64,000 bases of DNA from an uncultured Poribacteria bacterium (GCA_951828515.1 OX639992.1:372001-436000); one strand, 5' to 3'. Shown: positions 29,556 through 40,294, counted from the stretch's first letter. Made by a program: numbers and translations. Notes: generated from the sequence alone by a model not told the origin.

Positions 29556-31808
29556 ATGGATTATCTATGTAGATGGCTATCAATTTTATTTTTTCTTTGC
29601 ATCAGTGCTGGCGTGTATGCCGAAACTGATGAACTGCGGGCGGAGGCATCCCGTACCTACCAGAGCATCGAAATCGACGGTGAACTTTCAGAGTCTGATT
29701 GGCAGAAAGCGACACCTATCCGTCAATTCACGCAATTTGAACCCGATGCAGGCGAACCGCTGACGGAATCCACAGAGGTTCGGATTCTTTACGATGACAG
29801 ACATATCTATTTCGGTTTTGTCTGCAGTGAGCCTGAACGCTCTAAGATTATTGCCAATAAGATGCGCCGTGATGCCATGATGTGGGACCAAGACAACGTT
29901 TTTGTGCTGTTGGATACTTATAACGACCGGCGTAGTGGTTTCTTCTTCCGTGTCAATCCGTTGGGTGCGCGGGAAGATGTCGCACTTATGGACAGCGGCG
30001 ACAGTCGAAATGAGAATTGGAATGCAGTCTGGGACGCTCGCGCAAAAATTAATGGCGATAATTGGACGACAGAGATCGCGATTCCGTTCAGTCAACTCCG
30101 GTTTAAAAAGGAAGATATACTGACATGGGGTTTGAACCTCGGACGCACCGTCCGGAAAAATCAGGAAGAAGGCACCTGGTCACCCGTGCCAGCAGCGTAT
30201 ACGTTCCTGGCGCGCTATCGGACGACGCACTTAGGGACGCTCACGGGTTTATCTGGGATCTCACAACGCCGAAATATTGAGTTTCTGCCGTATCTTCTTC
30301 CTGGCGTTGCCCAGACAGAGGAAGAAGGGACAGTTGGCGTGCTCGATTTAGGGGCGGACATGAAGGTGGGCGTTACTTCAAATCTAACCGCCGATTTAAC
30401 CGTCAACACAGACTTCGCACAGGTCGAGGCGGACCAAGAGCAGGCGAATTTGACCCGGTTCAGCCTCTTTTTCCCAGAGAAACGTCAATTCTTTTTGGAA
30501 GGCGCGGGATTATTCGATTTCGGTATCCCACGGACGAGTTTCAATGCCCCGCCACCGCTCCTACTTTTTTACAGTCGCCGCATCGGTATTGAAGAAGGAC
30601 ACGCCATCCCAATTCTGGCGGGTGGAAAAATTACGGGTAAAGTGGGGGGCTTCGGCGTGGGGTTACTGAACGTACTCACGGATAAGCATGCAGCAGACGC
30701 TACGGAACATTTGGACGCGATTGATGCTGATAGGCGGAACTACTCTGTCCTGCGTATCAAGCGCGATCTTTTCACAGGATCGAGCCTCGGTGTGATTGGA
30801 ATTAATAAGCAAGGTCTCGACGCACACAACAGCGCGACTGGCGTTGATTTTATCTATCGTCCGACTGACAAAATGAATTTTCGAGGACTCTGGGCACGTA
30901 CGTTTGAATCCAACGAAACCAACGAGCAAACCTCCCCGGAAAACAGCATTTCACCCAATGAAACCGCTATAGGAAACCCGAATGCGTTGTACTTCGGTGG
31001 AAACTGGCAGAGCGAAGTCGCGCGAGTGAACGCCTCTTATACGGACATCGGTGATGATTTCAACCCCGAATCCGGCTATGTGTATCGTACAGGCAGCAGA
31101 TGGTTTCGTGGCGAAATGCGAGCCACGCCTTACCTCCATTGGCACGGGTTTCGTCGGTTGTGGGCTGGACCGGAGATTGATGTCATCCTTAATTCAGATA
31201 ATGAATTAGAAACACGAACCTTTATCTGGAGCACGTGGCTTGAATTGGAAACGAACGGTTGGGGGGGTCTCCGAGTCTACCGAAACTTTGAGAACCTTAC
31301 TGAGGACTTTGAGATTCGAGAAGGGGTTATCATTCCGAGAGGCAAGTACAGCTACAATAACTACACCCTCATGCTTAACGCTGAAGGCAAGGTCTTCAAC
31401 GGACGTTTCGGGTTCAATGTCGGAGATTTCTACAACGGCACCCGACGGGGATTTGACCTCCGTTTCGACCTTCGGTTCGGTGGACGCTTCAGTCTGGAAC
31501 CGAGATACGAGTTTAATCGCGTCACGTTGCCACAGCAGGGTTCGCCTGACAAAACAACATCCTTTGATACAAACGTCTTTGGTGGGCGTGTTGTCTATTC
31601 GTTTTCAACCGACCTCTTTACCAAGCTTTACGTACAATGGAACAGTGATCGGAATTTGGTTACCACGAATTTCTTAGTTAATTACATCTACCGACCTGGT
31701 AGCGATTTCTATTTCGTTTTCAACCAGACATACGGAACAGACAGCATCACATCGGGATTGCTGGATACCACCTTGGTTGGCAAGGTAACCTATTGGTGGA
31801 ATCCATAA
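29556..31808 (+). CDS. DUF5916-type protein: CBM9-like N-terminus and outer-membrane barrel
   Basis: A 750-residue exported protein. The chosen ATG (29556) gives a clean signal peptide, MDYLCRWLSILFFLCISAG, cleaved after VYA; a longer frame from 29448 would start upstream of the TATAAT-like box. Residues about 25-210 resemble a family-9 carbohydrate-binding module (SIEIDGELSESDWQKATPI; VRILYDDRHIYFGFVC). The rest is rich in alternating aromatic/hydrophobic strands ending in VGKVTYWWNP, as expected of an outer-membrane barrel. DUF5916 proteins are often found in organisms that degrade polymers. Function is unknown. Confidence 0.85.
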   Translation: MDYLCRWLSILFFLCISAGVYAETDELRAEASRTYQSIEIDGELSESDWQKATPIRQFTQFEPDAGEPLTESTEVRILYDDRHIYFGFVCSEPERSKIIANKMRRDAMMWDQDNVFVLLDTYNDRRSGFFFRVNPLGAREDVALMDSGDSRNENWNAVWDARAKINGDNWTTEIAIPFSQLRFKKEDILTWGLNLGRTVRKNQEEGTWSPVPAAYTFLARYRTTHLGTLTGLSGISQRRNIEFLPYLLPGVAQTEEEGTVGVLDLGADMKVGVTSNLTADLTVNTDFAQVEADQEQANLTRFSLFFPEKRQFFLEGAGLFDFGIPRTSFNAPPPLLLFYSRRIGIEEGHAIPILAGGKITGKVGGFGVGLLNVLTDKHAADATEHLDAIDADRRNYSVLRIKRDLFTGSSLGVIGINKQGLDAHNSATGVDFIYRPTDKMNFRGLWARTFESNETNEQTSPENSISPNETAIGNPNALYFGGNWQSEVARVNASYTDIGDDFNPESGYVYRTGSRWFRGEMRATPYLHWHGFRRLWAGPEIDVILNSDNELETRTFIWSTWLELETNGWGGLRVYRNFENLTEDFEIREGVIIPRGKYSYNNYTLMLNAEGKVFNGRFGFNVGDFYNGTRRGFDLRFDLRFGGRFSLEPRYEFNRVTLPQQGSPDKTTSFDTNVFGGRVVYSFSTDLFTKLYVQWNSDRNLVTTNFLVNYIYRPGSDFYFVFNQTYGTDSITSGLLDTTLVGKVTYWWNP

Positions 31809-31866
31809 TGGCTGTCAGCAGTCAGCAAGCGATAAAGATTCGTAGTAGGGCGAGGTTACCTCGCCC
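31809..31866. repeat. GTCAGC repeat and GGGCGAGGTTACCTCGCCC palindrome
   Basis: GTCAGCAGTCAGC starts 6 bp after the DUF5916 stop. The perfect 19-bp palindrome GGGCGAGGTTACCTCGCCC is at 31848-31866. The related words GGCGAGGT and ACCTCGCC occur inside the MITE-like element at 3884-4019, which links the two repeat families. Confidence 0.7.
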
Positions 31867-31945
31867 CTACAGGAAGGTCGGAAGGATGGAAGAACGGAAA
31901 ATGCCAGAATTCGGAGATTGCACCTACTGAAATAGGAGATATAGC

Positions 31946-33064
31946 ATGAAGATTGTTGATGTGAAAACGTATCTCGTTGATGTGCCGCCACCACACTGGG
32001 GTGGAAGGCGTTGGATTTTCGTCAAACTGATAACGGACGACGGCATCGAAGGTGTAGGTGAATGTACCTATCATACGCAATTGAACCATGTCGTCATCGA
32101 ACTCATCAAAGACTGGGGAGAACGTTACCTAATTGGTGTAGACCCATTTCGGATTGAAAGGATCTGGTCTACCCTTTATGAAGGACCGTGTGTGCGGCAC
32201 TCCGGTCCCCTGACGAGTCCTGCAATGAGTGCGATTGAGATGGCGTGCTGGGACATCGTCGGCAAAGCACTGAACCAACCAATTTACAATCTGTTAGGTG
32301 GGATGTTTCACGAGAAGCTGCGCGCCTATTCGTATTTGCTGCCATGGCGGCGCGGCGATTCTCCAGAAAAAACGGGTGAACTCGCGCTTTCTTACGTCGA
32401 AAAAGGTTTTACCGCTGTCAAGTTTGACCCCGTCGATCCAAGTACAGCGGATCGGTTGGAAACGCTCGACTACGCAGAGAGCGTCATCCGAGGGATTCGC
32501 GATGCTGTCGGGGATCGTTGTGATATTCTGATTGGCACGCATGGTCAGTTCAATACAAACAGTGCAATCCGTTTCGCGAAACGCGTCGAGCCTTACGATC
32601 CGCTCTGGTTCGAGGAACCATTACCACCGGAAAATGTCAAGGAGATGGCACGCGTCGCACAGTCTACGAGTATTCCGATTGCCACCGGAGAACGACTGTT
32701 GACGAAATATGAGTTCGTGGATCTGCTGGAACAGCAAGCGGCATCCATTCTGCAGATGGATTTGACGATCACAGGTGGTATCCTTGAAGCGAAGAAGATT
32801 GCATCCATGGGTGAGGCACACTACGCCCAGATCGCACCGCACCTGTATGGCGGTCCGATTGGGGGTGCTGCGAATATCCAGTTGGATGTCTGTAGCCCGA
32901 ATTTCCTGATTCAAGAGGGTATCCATACATGGGACGGCTTCCATACTGATATTCTCAAGGAGCCGATACAGTGGGAAGATGGCTACATTATTCCGTCAAC
33001 GAAGCCGGGGCTGGGTGTTGAATTGAACGATGCGGTTTTGGAGAAGCATTCCGTTGCTGTTTAA
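31946..33064 (+). CDS. Enolase-superfamily dehydratase (galactonate-dehydratase-like)
   Basis: A 372-residue cytoplasmic enzyme that should abstract an alpha-proton from a sugar acid and eliminate water. The N-terminal capping domain includes FVKLITDDGIEGVGECTYHT. The barrel has the KFDPVD strand, WFEEPLPPEN (Glu metal ligand), IATGERL (Glu), QMDLTITGG and the catalytic-type AQIAPHLYGGPIGGAANIQL, which closely follows D-galactonate dehydratase. Odd point: the DFHG of that enzyme, whose Asp binds Mg2+, is IGTHG here, so the Asp is absent, although the His remains. The substrate is probably an aldonic acid. The preceding ATAGGAGATATAGC provides the ribosome site. Confidence 0.87.
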   Translation: MKIVDVKTYLVDVPPPHWGGRRWIFVKLITDDGIEGVGECTYHTQLNHVVIELIKDWGERYLIGVDPFRIERIWSTLYEGPCVRHSGPLTSPAMSAIEMACWDIVGKALNQPIYNLLGGMFHEKLRAYSYLLPWRRGDSPEKTGELALSYVEKGFTAVKFDPVDPSTADRLETLDYAESVIRGIRDAVGDRCDILIGTHGQFNTNSAIRFAKRVEPYDPLWFEEPLPPENVKEMARVAQSTSIPIATGERLLTKYEFVDLLEQQAASILQMDLTITGGILEAKKIASMGEAHYAQIAPHLYGGPIGGAANIQLDVCSPNFLIQEGIHTWDGFHTDILKEPIQWEDGYIIPSTKPGLGVELNDAVLEKHSVAV

Positions 33065-33221
33065 ACTGAATGAAACAGTAGTGCCTAAGAAGTTTTATTA
33101 TTTGAATTGTTTCCACCGAAATGGGTTAAAAGGAATAAGAGAACGGAACACCGTCATATAGGCTGCCTTTTTGCGTGCATCTGTCAAATGCTATTGGCTC
33201 AAGAGTCACCTATATTTGGAA

Positions 33222-33467
33222 ATGGATCACATAGGGATATACCCCATGTACTTAGTCTGTTATTCATGCAGACGCGGTTATCGCGTCCACCAAGAAAGCG
33301 TTGACTTTGTTGAAAAAAAGACCTGCTCAAATGGACATGTCCATGACATACGATGCCGGTGTGGTCGGAAGATATACGCTGTCCAACGTGTCGATTCGAG
33401 GCGTTGGAAATCTATTGATCGCAAAGCTCTTTGGAAATATCCGGACGCACGGACGCCCGGGAAGTAA
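33222..33467 (+). CDS. Small cysteine-rich (zinc-ribbon-like) protein
   Basis: An 81-residue product with two CxC/CxxC pairs: CYSC near residue 13 and, after a gap, CSNGH and RCRCGRK. This spacing fits a treble-clef or zinc ribbon. A start further upstream at 33171 is possible. It ends 21 bp before the ABC transporter gene, which itself carries a four-Cys ribbon, so the two may be functionally linked. No family was recognised. Confidence 0.5.
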   Translation: MDHIGIYPMYLVCYSCRRGYRVHQESVDFVEKKTCSNGHVHDIRCRCGRKIYAVQRVDSRRWKSIDRKALWKYPDARTPGK

Positions 33468-33488
33468 GTACGGGAGAACAAAGAAGGA

Positions 33489-35810
33489 ATGGCAACTGCA
33501 GAGACACCCACGGGTACGCTTGACCCGATACCCAATTTAGTTGAAGAAACACTCGAAAAATTAGATATCCGTCCAGAACAGATTCGATTCGCTGTCCAAA
33601 GCGATGTGAGTTCGACAGGTAGCTACGGTGAAGAATGGTTTGCGCTAACGGACGTGGCGATTTTCACCGTAACAGGTGAGGGTGACGTACTTCACTATAT
33701 CCCCTATAAGAATGTGCTTGGCATCCGTGCCGAGATCGTTGTAGACGCTGGGATTCTGGTCCTGGAAACACAAGAAGGCACGATCGATCTGATTCGGTAC
33801 TCCAATGGCTACGCGGCGAAGTTCGGATTTGTTGCTCGATTTATCGGTGACGAAATTGAGTACCGAAATGGTAAACGGGACGAGGCACCGATATGGGACT
33901 ACAAGCCGGAGGAACAATTCTGTCAGTCCTGCGGTTTACCGTTGCCGGATGAGTTTTCGCCTTGCCCGGCATGTACGAAAAAACACAAGGTCATGTTGCG
34001 GATTTTGTCCTACATACAACCTTATCGCGGTAGGGCAATCCTTTTCATGCTCTTTGTGATCGCCGGAACACTCATTTCACTTATACCACCATATTTTTCT
34101 CGTATCCTGATTGACGATATCCTGATGCCGAGCGGTGTTGATACCGCGGCATCCGAAGCATCGAGCACATGGTTAGGATCTATTTTTCGCAATATTGATT
34201 CGGCGGCATTGGCTTTGTCAATTGCTGTAGGGACCCTATTAAGCATACAAATCATCCGTGAAATTTTCACAATCTTTCGACTGCGTTTGGGTGCTTGGCT
34301 GACGTTCCGCGTCGCGGCGAACATTCGGGCGCACGTCTATCAACACTTGCACAACCTGTCGATCCGATTTTTTGATAAGCGGAAGACCGGGACGGTTATC
34401 TCGCATATCACAGAGGATAGTGAACGGCTCCAGGACTTCATGTTAGAGGGACTCTCGTTTCTTGCAGTGGAACTGCTACTCTTCTTCGGGATTGGAGGGA
34501 TGCTTTTCTGGATGAACTGGAAATTGGCATGTTTCATCTTAATCCCGATTCCGATAATTGTCTTTGGAGCAGGTTGGTTCTGGAAGAAAGTGCGAAGCCT
34601 TTGGCACCGCGCGTGGCGCCGTCGTTCAAAACTATTTGATGTCGTCAACGATTCGGTATCCGGTATTCGGGTCGTCCGTGCCTTCGGACAACAACGGAAT
34701 GAAGTCAATCGGTTCGCCGATGCGAACGTAGATGCCCGCGACTACGAAACCCACGCTGAGATGATCTGGGCAACCTACTATCCGCCTCTGATGTTCGCCG
34801 TGCAGTTAGGTTCCCTCATCGTTTGGTATGCCGGGGGTCTCAACATTATCGGCGGGACAATGACGTTCGGGACCTTGATGGCTTTCCACGCCTACCTGAT
34901 GATGTTCTATGAACCGCTACGCTATATCAGCCCGCTGATCAACTGGGCTTCCCGCTCGATGACAGCGGCGGAACGGCTTTTTGAAGTCATCGACTCACAA
35001 CCGGAGCAGTTGGACGATGGCAACCTCAAAGCAATGCCGGAAATCACTGGAGAGGTCAAATTCCACAATATGACGTTCGGTTACGATTCGCACAAACCGG
35101 TGCTTCGGGACATCAATCTCCATGTGAAGCCGGGTGAGATGATTGGACTCGTTGGACATTCGGGTGCGGGGAAATCGACGCTCATCAATTTGATTTGTCG
35201 GTTCTATACACCGGACGCTGGACGTTTAGAGGTCGATGGTGAGGACATCAAGGAAATCGATCTCAAGGATTTGCGCCGACAAATTGGCGTCGTGTTACAA
35301 GAACCGTACCTGTTCAGTGGTACCATCGCCGAGAACATCGCCTACGCGCATCCCGATGCGACTATGGAGGACATTATCACAGCGGCGAAGGCGGCGAACG
35401 CCCATGAATTTATCGTCAAGTTCCCCGACGGCTACGATACAGAAGTCGGTGAACGTGGTGGACGGCTGTCTGGCGGTGAACGGCAACGTATCTCCATCGC
35501 ACGGGCAATTTTGCACAACCCGCGAATCCTGATTCTCGACGAAGCCACCTCATCTGTGGATGTGGAAACTGAGAAGAAAATCCAGCAGGCGATCGACAGG
35601 CTCGTGCAGAACCGGACGACGTTCGCGATTGCCCACCGGCTTTCTACGCTCCGAAATGCTGACCGGCTTTTCGTGATTGAAAAGGGAAAAGGCGTTGAGT
35701 GCGGATCTCACGAAGAACTCATGGAGCAAAAGGGTATCTATTACAAACTCGTAGAAACACAGCGCGAAGCCGCTAATGTGCGCGCAGCAGCGCAAGCAGT
35801 GGAGAGATAA
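33489..35810 (+). CDS. ABC exporter with N-terminal extension and zinc ribbon (cyanophycin-associated type)
   Basis: A 773-residue fused permease-ATPase. Residues 1-130 form a beta-rich, PH-like extension (VLHYIPYKNVLGIRAEIVVD). A four-Cys ribbon follows (C145, C148, C159, C162). A six-helix ABC membrane domain spans about 175-480. The nucleotide-binding domain has GHSGAGKST, LSGGERQRISIARA, LILDEATSSVD and the IAHRLSTL H-loop, all intact. This extended layout, followed 2 bp later by a DUF1854 gene, matches the ABC/DUF1854 pair that NCBI-style annotations call cyanophycin-metabolism-associated. No cyanophycin synthetase or cyanophycinase is visible in the window, so that role is uncertain here. 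Confidence 0.88.
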   Translation: MATAETPTGTLDPIPNLVEETLEKLDIRPEQIRFAVQSDVSSTGSYGEEWFALTDVAIFTVTGEGDVLHYIPYKNVLGIRAEIVVDAGILVLETQEGTIDLIRYSNGYAAKFGFVARFIGDEIEYRNGKRDEAPIWDYKPEEQFCQSCGLPLPDEFSPCPACTKKHKVMLRILSYIQPYRGRAILFMLFVIAGTLISLIPPYFSRILIDDILMPSGVDTAASEASSTWLGSIFRNIDSAALALSIAVGTLLSIQIIREIFTIFRLRLGAWLTFRVAANIRAHVYQHLHNLSIRFFDKRKTGTVISHITEDSERLQDFMLEGLSFLAVELLLFFGIGGMLFWMNWKLACFILIPIPIIVFGAGWFWKKVRSLWHRAWRRRSKLFDVVNDSVSGIRVVRAFGQQRNEVNRFADANVDARDYETHAEMIWATYYPPLMFAVQLGSLIVWYAGGLNIIGGTMTFGTLMAFHAYLMMFYEPLRYISPLINWASRSMTAAERLFEVIDSQPEQLDDGNLKAMPEITGEVKFHNMTFGYDSHKPVLRDINLHVKPGEMIGLVGHSGAGKSTLINLICRFYTPDAGRLEVDGEDIKEIDLKDLRRQIGVVLQEPYLFSGTIAENIAYAHPDATMEDIITAAKAANAHEFIVKFPDGYDTEVGERGGRLSGGERQRISIARAILHNPRILILDEATSSVDVETEKKIQQAIDRLVQNRTTFAIAHRLSTLRNADRLFVIEKGKGVECGSHEELMEQKGIYYKLVETQREAANVRAAAQAVER

Positions 35811-35812
35811 AC

Positions 35813-36382
35813 ATGCCAAACGAAAAGAAAGAAAAACCAGCCACTCTTGCGGCGGCACCGACAGTGATGCCTGTGCCATCTGAATCGGATGACTTCACGC
35901 CGCGCTACTTGGACGCCGCCGAACTGACGTTCACGCGTTCTGAGGTGGGAACGGTGCGGCTTGAAATTCGGGATGAAGCCTGCTACTTGCGCGTGGTCAT
36001 CCGAAGGCTTATGCCGCTTAGCAACCCGGATAGTTATATCTCGCTCGCCGCGGATGAGGACACCGAAATCGGGATTCTCGTGAACCCATCGAAACTCGCA
36101 CTGGAGAGCGAAAAAATCCTACAGGAAGAGTTGGATAAACGGTATTTCACGCCGACGATCGAGAAGATTTATCGGGTGAAAGAGCAATTCGGCATCCATG
36201 AATGGGAGGTTGAAACGGAGCGGGGTCGTGTAACCTTCGCGGTGCGTGGGTTGAATCAAAACATCAAACAGGTACCGCCTGCGCGACTCTTTGTGACAGA
36301 TGTCCGAGGCAATCGATACGATATTCCGGACTACCGAGAACTCGATGCAGAGAGTTACCAACAGATTCAGCGGCATCTCTAA
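35813..36382 (+). CDS. DUF1854 family protein
   Basis: A 189-residue soluble protein. After a Pro/Lys-rich N-terminus, the conserved core begins LDAAELTFTRSEVGTVRLEI, followed by RVVIRRLMPLSNPDSYISL, YFTPTIEKIYRVKEQFG and the terminal DVRGNRYDIPDYRELDAES. All of this fits DUF1854. It starts 2 bp after the ABC exporter stop, so the two are probably translated together and the proteins likely interact. The biochemical role of DUF1854 is not established. Confidence 0.87.
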   Translation: MPNEKKEKPATLAAAPTVMPVPSESDDFTPRYLDAAELTFTRSEVGTVRLEIRDEACYLRVVIRRLMPLSNPDSYISLAADEDTEIGILVNPSKLALESEKILQEELDKRYFTPTIEKIYRVKEQFGIHEWEVETERGRVTFAVRGLNQNIKQVPPARLFVTDVRGNRYDIPDYRELDAESYQQIQRHL

Positions 36383-36472
36383 TGTGCTCTATATTGGTGC
36401 GTGCTGCAAGGAGCCAGATATGAAACCTCCAGGAAACAAAAGGATAGGTTACTGCTTCATCAGATATAGTAT

Positions 36473-38218
36473 ATGAAAACATCGCACAGTCAATATTGGG
36501 GCTTACTTATTGACTACCTCAAACCGCAGTGGCCAAGGGTTTTGCTGATGACACTGCTCTTGTTTGGCAGTATCGGTCTACAACTCGTCAGCCCACTAAT
36601 TGTGCGTCATTTCATTGATACTGCGAGATCCACCGAGGCACTACAGAAATTGATTCAAGCTGGGCTGCTTTTTATTGGTGTGGGATTGATTCATCAGGCT
36701 GTATCAGCCATTTCAGTATACGTCAGCAGTGATGTGAGTTGGCGTGCAACCAACCGCCTACGGGCAGATTTGACCCTCCATATCTTGGGATTGGATATTT
36801 CCTTCCATAGCACCCACACACCCGGTGAATTGATTGAACGCGTTGACGGCGATGTGGATAGGCTTGCCAACTTTTTTTCACAATTTGTGATGGAGATATT
36901 GGGCGGCATTCTGTTGTCAGTTGGCACATTGATAGTCCTCTTTTACGAAGACTGGCGACTGAGTGCGATCCTCGGCGTCCTTGTGACGGTCTATTTGATG
37001 GTTCATATTCGCTCTCAGCTCATCGCTGAGCCTTACTGGGACGTTGAGAGACAGACGAGTGCCGATCTGTCGAGTTTTCTTGAGGAACGTCTTTCTGGAC
37101 TCCGAGACATTCGGGCGAATGGCGCAATCACTTATGTGATGCGGCGTTTTCATGAGGTCATGAGACGAGCAGTCCTATCAAAGTTCAAAGCCGACGTTAT
37201 CACCGATGTGGGGTGGACTATATCGAACATTGTATTTGCTGTCGGTTTCGCCACTGTGATGGGGTTTAGCGTATACCTATTCCAAGCCGATGTTATTACT
37301 ATCGGGACAGTCTATCTCGTTCTCCATTATCTCCAGATGTTGCATGCTCCCCTGAACAGGATTCAACGCCAGATAGAAGACTTCCAAATGGTTAAGGTTA
37401 GCATCAGGCGTGTTCGGGAACTTAGGCAAACCACACCGAAGATCCAAGATGGTCCAGGAGCGGTTCTACCTCTGGATGCCTTGTCAGTTGAGTGCGAAAA
37501 TATCTCCTTTTCCTACCAGCCGGAGCAATCCATTCTCAAGAACCTGTCATTTCATCTCAGCCCGGGTAAAGTGCTCGGTCTGCTCGGACGCACCGGAAGC
37601 GGAAAGACCACGCTTTCTCGTCTTATATTCCGTCTCTATGACACCAGTGATGGTACAATTTACTTGGGCGACACAGACATAAAAAACCTACAATTGTCTG
37701 ACCTTCGTCGGCACATCGGCATCGTCACACAAGAAGTCCAACTCTTCCAAGCATCTGTTCGAGATAACTTAACCTTGTTCGATCGAACAATTCAGGATGA
37801 TCAAGTCCTTACAGGGCTCCGAGCTCTGGGATTGAGTGCTTGGTACGATACGCTGCCTGACGGACTTGATACAGAACTGCCTCCAGGTGGCGGTGGACTT
37901 TCTGCTGGCGAAGCACAGTTGTTGGCATTTACGCGAGTTTTCCTAAGAAATCCCGGATTGATAATCTTGGATGAAGCCTCATCCCGTCTGGATCCTGCCA
38001 CTGAAAGACACCTTGAGCGAGCAATAGACACACTCCTGAGAAATCGGACTGCGATTATAATCGCACATCGCCTTTCAACTGTGCAGCGGGCGGACGAAAT
38101 TATGATTCTCGAAGAAGGTCGAATCAGAGAATATGGGGAATATGAAAATTTGGTAGCGAATCCCAATTCCATTCTTTTCGGTCTCTTGCGAACGGGGTTA
38201 GAGGAGTTCCTTGCGTGA
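36473..38218 (+). CDS. ABC exporter half, canonical catalytic site (subunit A)
   Basis: A 581-residue permease-ATPase, 91 bp after DUF1854. Membrane helices occupy about 15-310. The ATPase domain has GRTGSGKTT (Walker A), [13 protein letters not shown] (signature, Ala and Glu replacing the usual Gly-Gly-Gln), [12 protein letters not shown] with catalytic Glu, and IIAHRLSTV. The next gene overlaps it by 4 bp (GTGA) and encodes a similar protein with a weakened catalytic Glu, so the two most probably form a heterodimeric exporter. Substrate unknown. Confidence 0.9.
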   Translation: MKTSHSQYWGLLIDYLKPQWPRVLLMTLLLFGSIGLQLVSPLIVRHFIDTARSTEALQKLIQAGLLFIGVGLIHQAVSAISVYVSSDVSWRATNRLRADLTLHILGLDISFHSTHTPGELIERVDGDVDRLANFFSQFVMEILGGILLSVGTLIVLFYEDWRLSAILGVLVTVYLMVHIRSQLIAEPYWDVERQTSADLSSFLEERLSGLRDIRANGAITYVMRRFHEVMRRAVLSKFKADVITDVGWTISNIVFAVGFATVMGFSVYLFQADVITIGTVYLVLHYLQMLHAPLNRIQRQIEDFQMVKVSIRRVRELRQTTPKIQDGPGAVLPLDALSVECENISFSYQPEQSILKNLSFHLSPGKVLGLLGRTGSGKTTLSRLIFRLYDTSDGTIYLGDTDIKNLQLSDLRRHIGIVTQEVQLFQASVRDNLTLFDRTIQDDQVLTGLRALGLSAWYDTLPDGLDTELPPGGGGLSAGEAQLLAFTRVFLRNPGLIILDEASSRLDPATERHLERAIDTLLRNRTAIIIAHRLSTVQRADEIMILEEGRIREYGEYENLVANPNSILFGLLRTGLEEFLA

Positions 38219-40053
38219 AAACACTATCTCTCAACAGTCAAAAGAAACGACATTATTTCTGGCGGCTGATACGTTTTAGCCCGCTGTTGTATGGGCTCAG
38301 TTTCATTTTTTCCTTGGCTTATTATGGTCTACCACTGCTCATTGGGTTAATCATACGCGAGTTCTTTAATGCCTTGACAGGTGAAACACCGGTCGGTTTC
38401 GATCTCTGGACCTTGGTGATCCTTTTCTTAGGCACGCGGTTGACTATCCAAATATTTGAACAGAGCTATGCTGCGACCTATGCATACTTTGAAGGTAAGC
38501 TTCAAACACTGATTCGCAGGAATTTGTTCAAATCCCTCCTGCAAGACGCAGAGATTCATTCTGTGCAAAACCCTGGCGAGATCATCAACCGTTTTGATGA
38601 TGATACACAAGGGGCAGTCGCTCCGATTACAATCGTTATTGAATTGAGCGGACACGCGCTATCTGCGCTTATTGCGTTGGTTGTGCTATTGCGTGTCAAT
38701 GCTTTCATCACACTGTTTGCCTTTCTACCGATGATAGCAATTGTAGCCCTGACAAACGGGTTGGGGCAGCGCATTCAAACTTATCGACGTGTAAACCGCG
38801 AAGCTACAGGTCGTGTCACCGGCTTTCTCGGCGAACTTTTCGGGGCAGCACAGGCGGTCAAGGTTGCAAACACCGAGACGGATGCCGTTCATCATTTTGA
38901 TGGACTCAGCGAAACAAGACGCAAGGCTGTTATCAAAGAGAACCTTTTCAACCAATTGCTAACTTCGATGAACTCGACAACAATCAACCTCGCCATGGGC
39001 GTGATTTTGATATTGGCTGGCGAGATGATGAGAGGCGGTGTTTTTACCGTAGGTGATTTCGCACTGTTTGTTAACTACATCGCACTCGGGCAGGTTTCGG
39101 TGTTAGGGTTCGCCAATTGGCTTGGGCGTTTGTTAGCGGCATTCAAGCAGGCTGATGTTTCTCTGAAACGACTCTCTGAATTGACGTCCGATGATACGCA
39201 AGAGAAACTACTCAGGCTTGGACCGGTATACCTACGCGGTAGCTTTCCGAGCGTTCCGTTCATCGTCAAAAACAGAAGTCATCATCTAAGCCGCCTTAAA
39301 GTCGAAGGGCTGACCTATCGCTACCCAGATACGGGACGCGGGATTGAAAATATCAACCTCAGCATAGAAGCCGGTACCGTTACTGTCATCACCGGACGTG
39401 TCGGTTCGGGTAAAACGACGCTTTTGGGGGTCCTATTGGGGCATCTACCTCGAGACACCGGAAACGTCTACTGGAATGGTAAACTCATCGGGGATGCGGC
39501 ATCGTTCCTCGTCCCTCCACGCTGTGCATACACCCCACAAGTCCCACGACTTTTCAGTGATGCCCTTCGAGAGAATATCCTGATGGGGCTACCGGAAGAT
39601 AACGTCAATCTTCCTGCAGCTATCCGGGCAGCTGTGATGGAGGACGATCTGAAAACATTTGAAAGCGGACTGGATACGGTGATTGGTCCCAGAGGCGTTA
39701 GACTCTCCGGTGGACAACGACAGCGAACAGCAGCGGCGCGGATGTTGGTGCGTGAGCCTGAATTACTGGTGTTTGATGATCTTTCCAGTGCCCTTGATGT
39801 GGAAACAGAGCAAAAGTTATGGAGTCGGGTATTTGATCAGCGGGACCCGACTTCACTACGTCTACCCATAAGTACGTACCTGGTCGTGTCACATCGCCCT
39901 ATTGCCTTACAACATGCCGATAATATTGTCCTCCTCAAGGACGGAAGAATAGAAGCGGAAGGCACATTAGAAGTACTTTTGGAAACATGCGAGGAGATGC
40001 AAGGATTGTGGCAAGGAAATATGGATGTAGTGGAAGATAAATCGCCCTACTAA
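38215..40053 (+). CDS. ABC exporter half, degenerate catalytic site (subunit B)
   Basis: A 612-residue partner of the previous gene, overlapping it by 4 bp. Its ATPase domain has GRVGSGKTT, a perfect signature ([14 protein letters not shown]) and VVSHRPIAL, but Walker B is [12 protein letters not shown], with Asp where the catalytic Glu should be. In heterodimeric exporters one composite site is typically degenerate, and here the non-canonical signature of A and the Asp of B would fall in the same site (signature of A opposite Walker B of B). The start is GTG. Directly after it is an integrase remnant. Confidence 0.9.
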   Translation: MKTLSLNSQKKRHYFWRLIRFSPLLYGLSFIFSLAYYGLPLLIGLIIREFFNALTGETPVGFDLWTLVILFLGTRLTIQIFEQSYAATYAYFEGKLQTLIRRNLFKSLLQDAEIHSVQNPGEIINRFDDDTQGAVAPITIVIELSGHALSALIALVVLLRVNAFITLFAFLPMIAIVALTNGLGQRIQTYRRVNREATGRVTGFLGELFGAAQAVKVANTETDAVHHFDGLSETRRKAVIKENLFNQLLTSMNSTTINLAMGVILILAGEMMRGGVFTVGDFALFVNYIALGQVSVLGFANWLGRLLAAFKQADVSLKRLSELTSDDTQEKLLRLGPVYLRGSFPSVPFIVKNRSHHLSRLKVEGLTYRYPDTGRGIENINLSIEAGTVTVITGRVGSGKTTLLGVLLGHLPRDTGNVYWNGKLIGDAASFLVPPRCAYTPQVPRLFSDALRENILMGLPEDNVNLPAAIRAAVMEDDLKTFESGLDTVIGPRGVRLSGGQRQRTAAARMLVREPELLVFDDLSSALDVETEQKLWSRVFDQRDPTSLRLPISTYLVVSHRPIALQHADNIVLLKDGRIEAEGTLEVLLETCEEMQGLWQGNMDVVEDKSPY

Positions 40054-40054
40054 C

Positions 40055-40294
40055 CGATCAGAATCCGCACGCCGCATTATCAAAAAGCGAGCCGCTGATG
40101 CCGGCGTGGACGGTTTTATTTTCGGGCACTCCCTTCGCGTCGGATCTGCTGTCTCACTTGCACAAGCCGGCGCAACCGTCGTCGATATGCAAGTCGCTGG
40201 ACGCTGGAAATCCTCGCAAATGCCTGCACATTATGCAAAAGCTGAACTCGCTGAACGCGGTGCCATCGCTCGATTCAAAGACGGAAAGCGATGA
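40055..40294 (+). pseudogene. C-terminal fragment of a tyrosine recombinase/integrase
   Basis: In one frame the sequence reads SARRIIKKRAADAGV, then IFGHSLRVGSAVSLAQAGAT, VDMQVAGRWKSSQM and PAHYAKAELAERG. HSLR is the HxxR box and HYAK holds the catalytic Tyr of the phage-integrase C-terminal domain. The first ~200 residues are absent; the fragment starts at the stop of the ABC gene. It is probably a scar of a lost integrated element. Confidence 0.8.
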
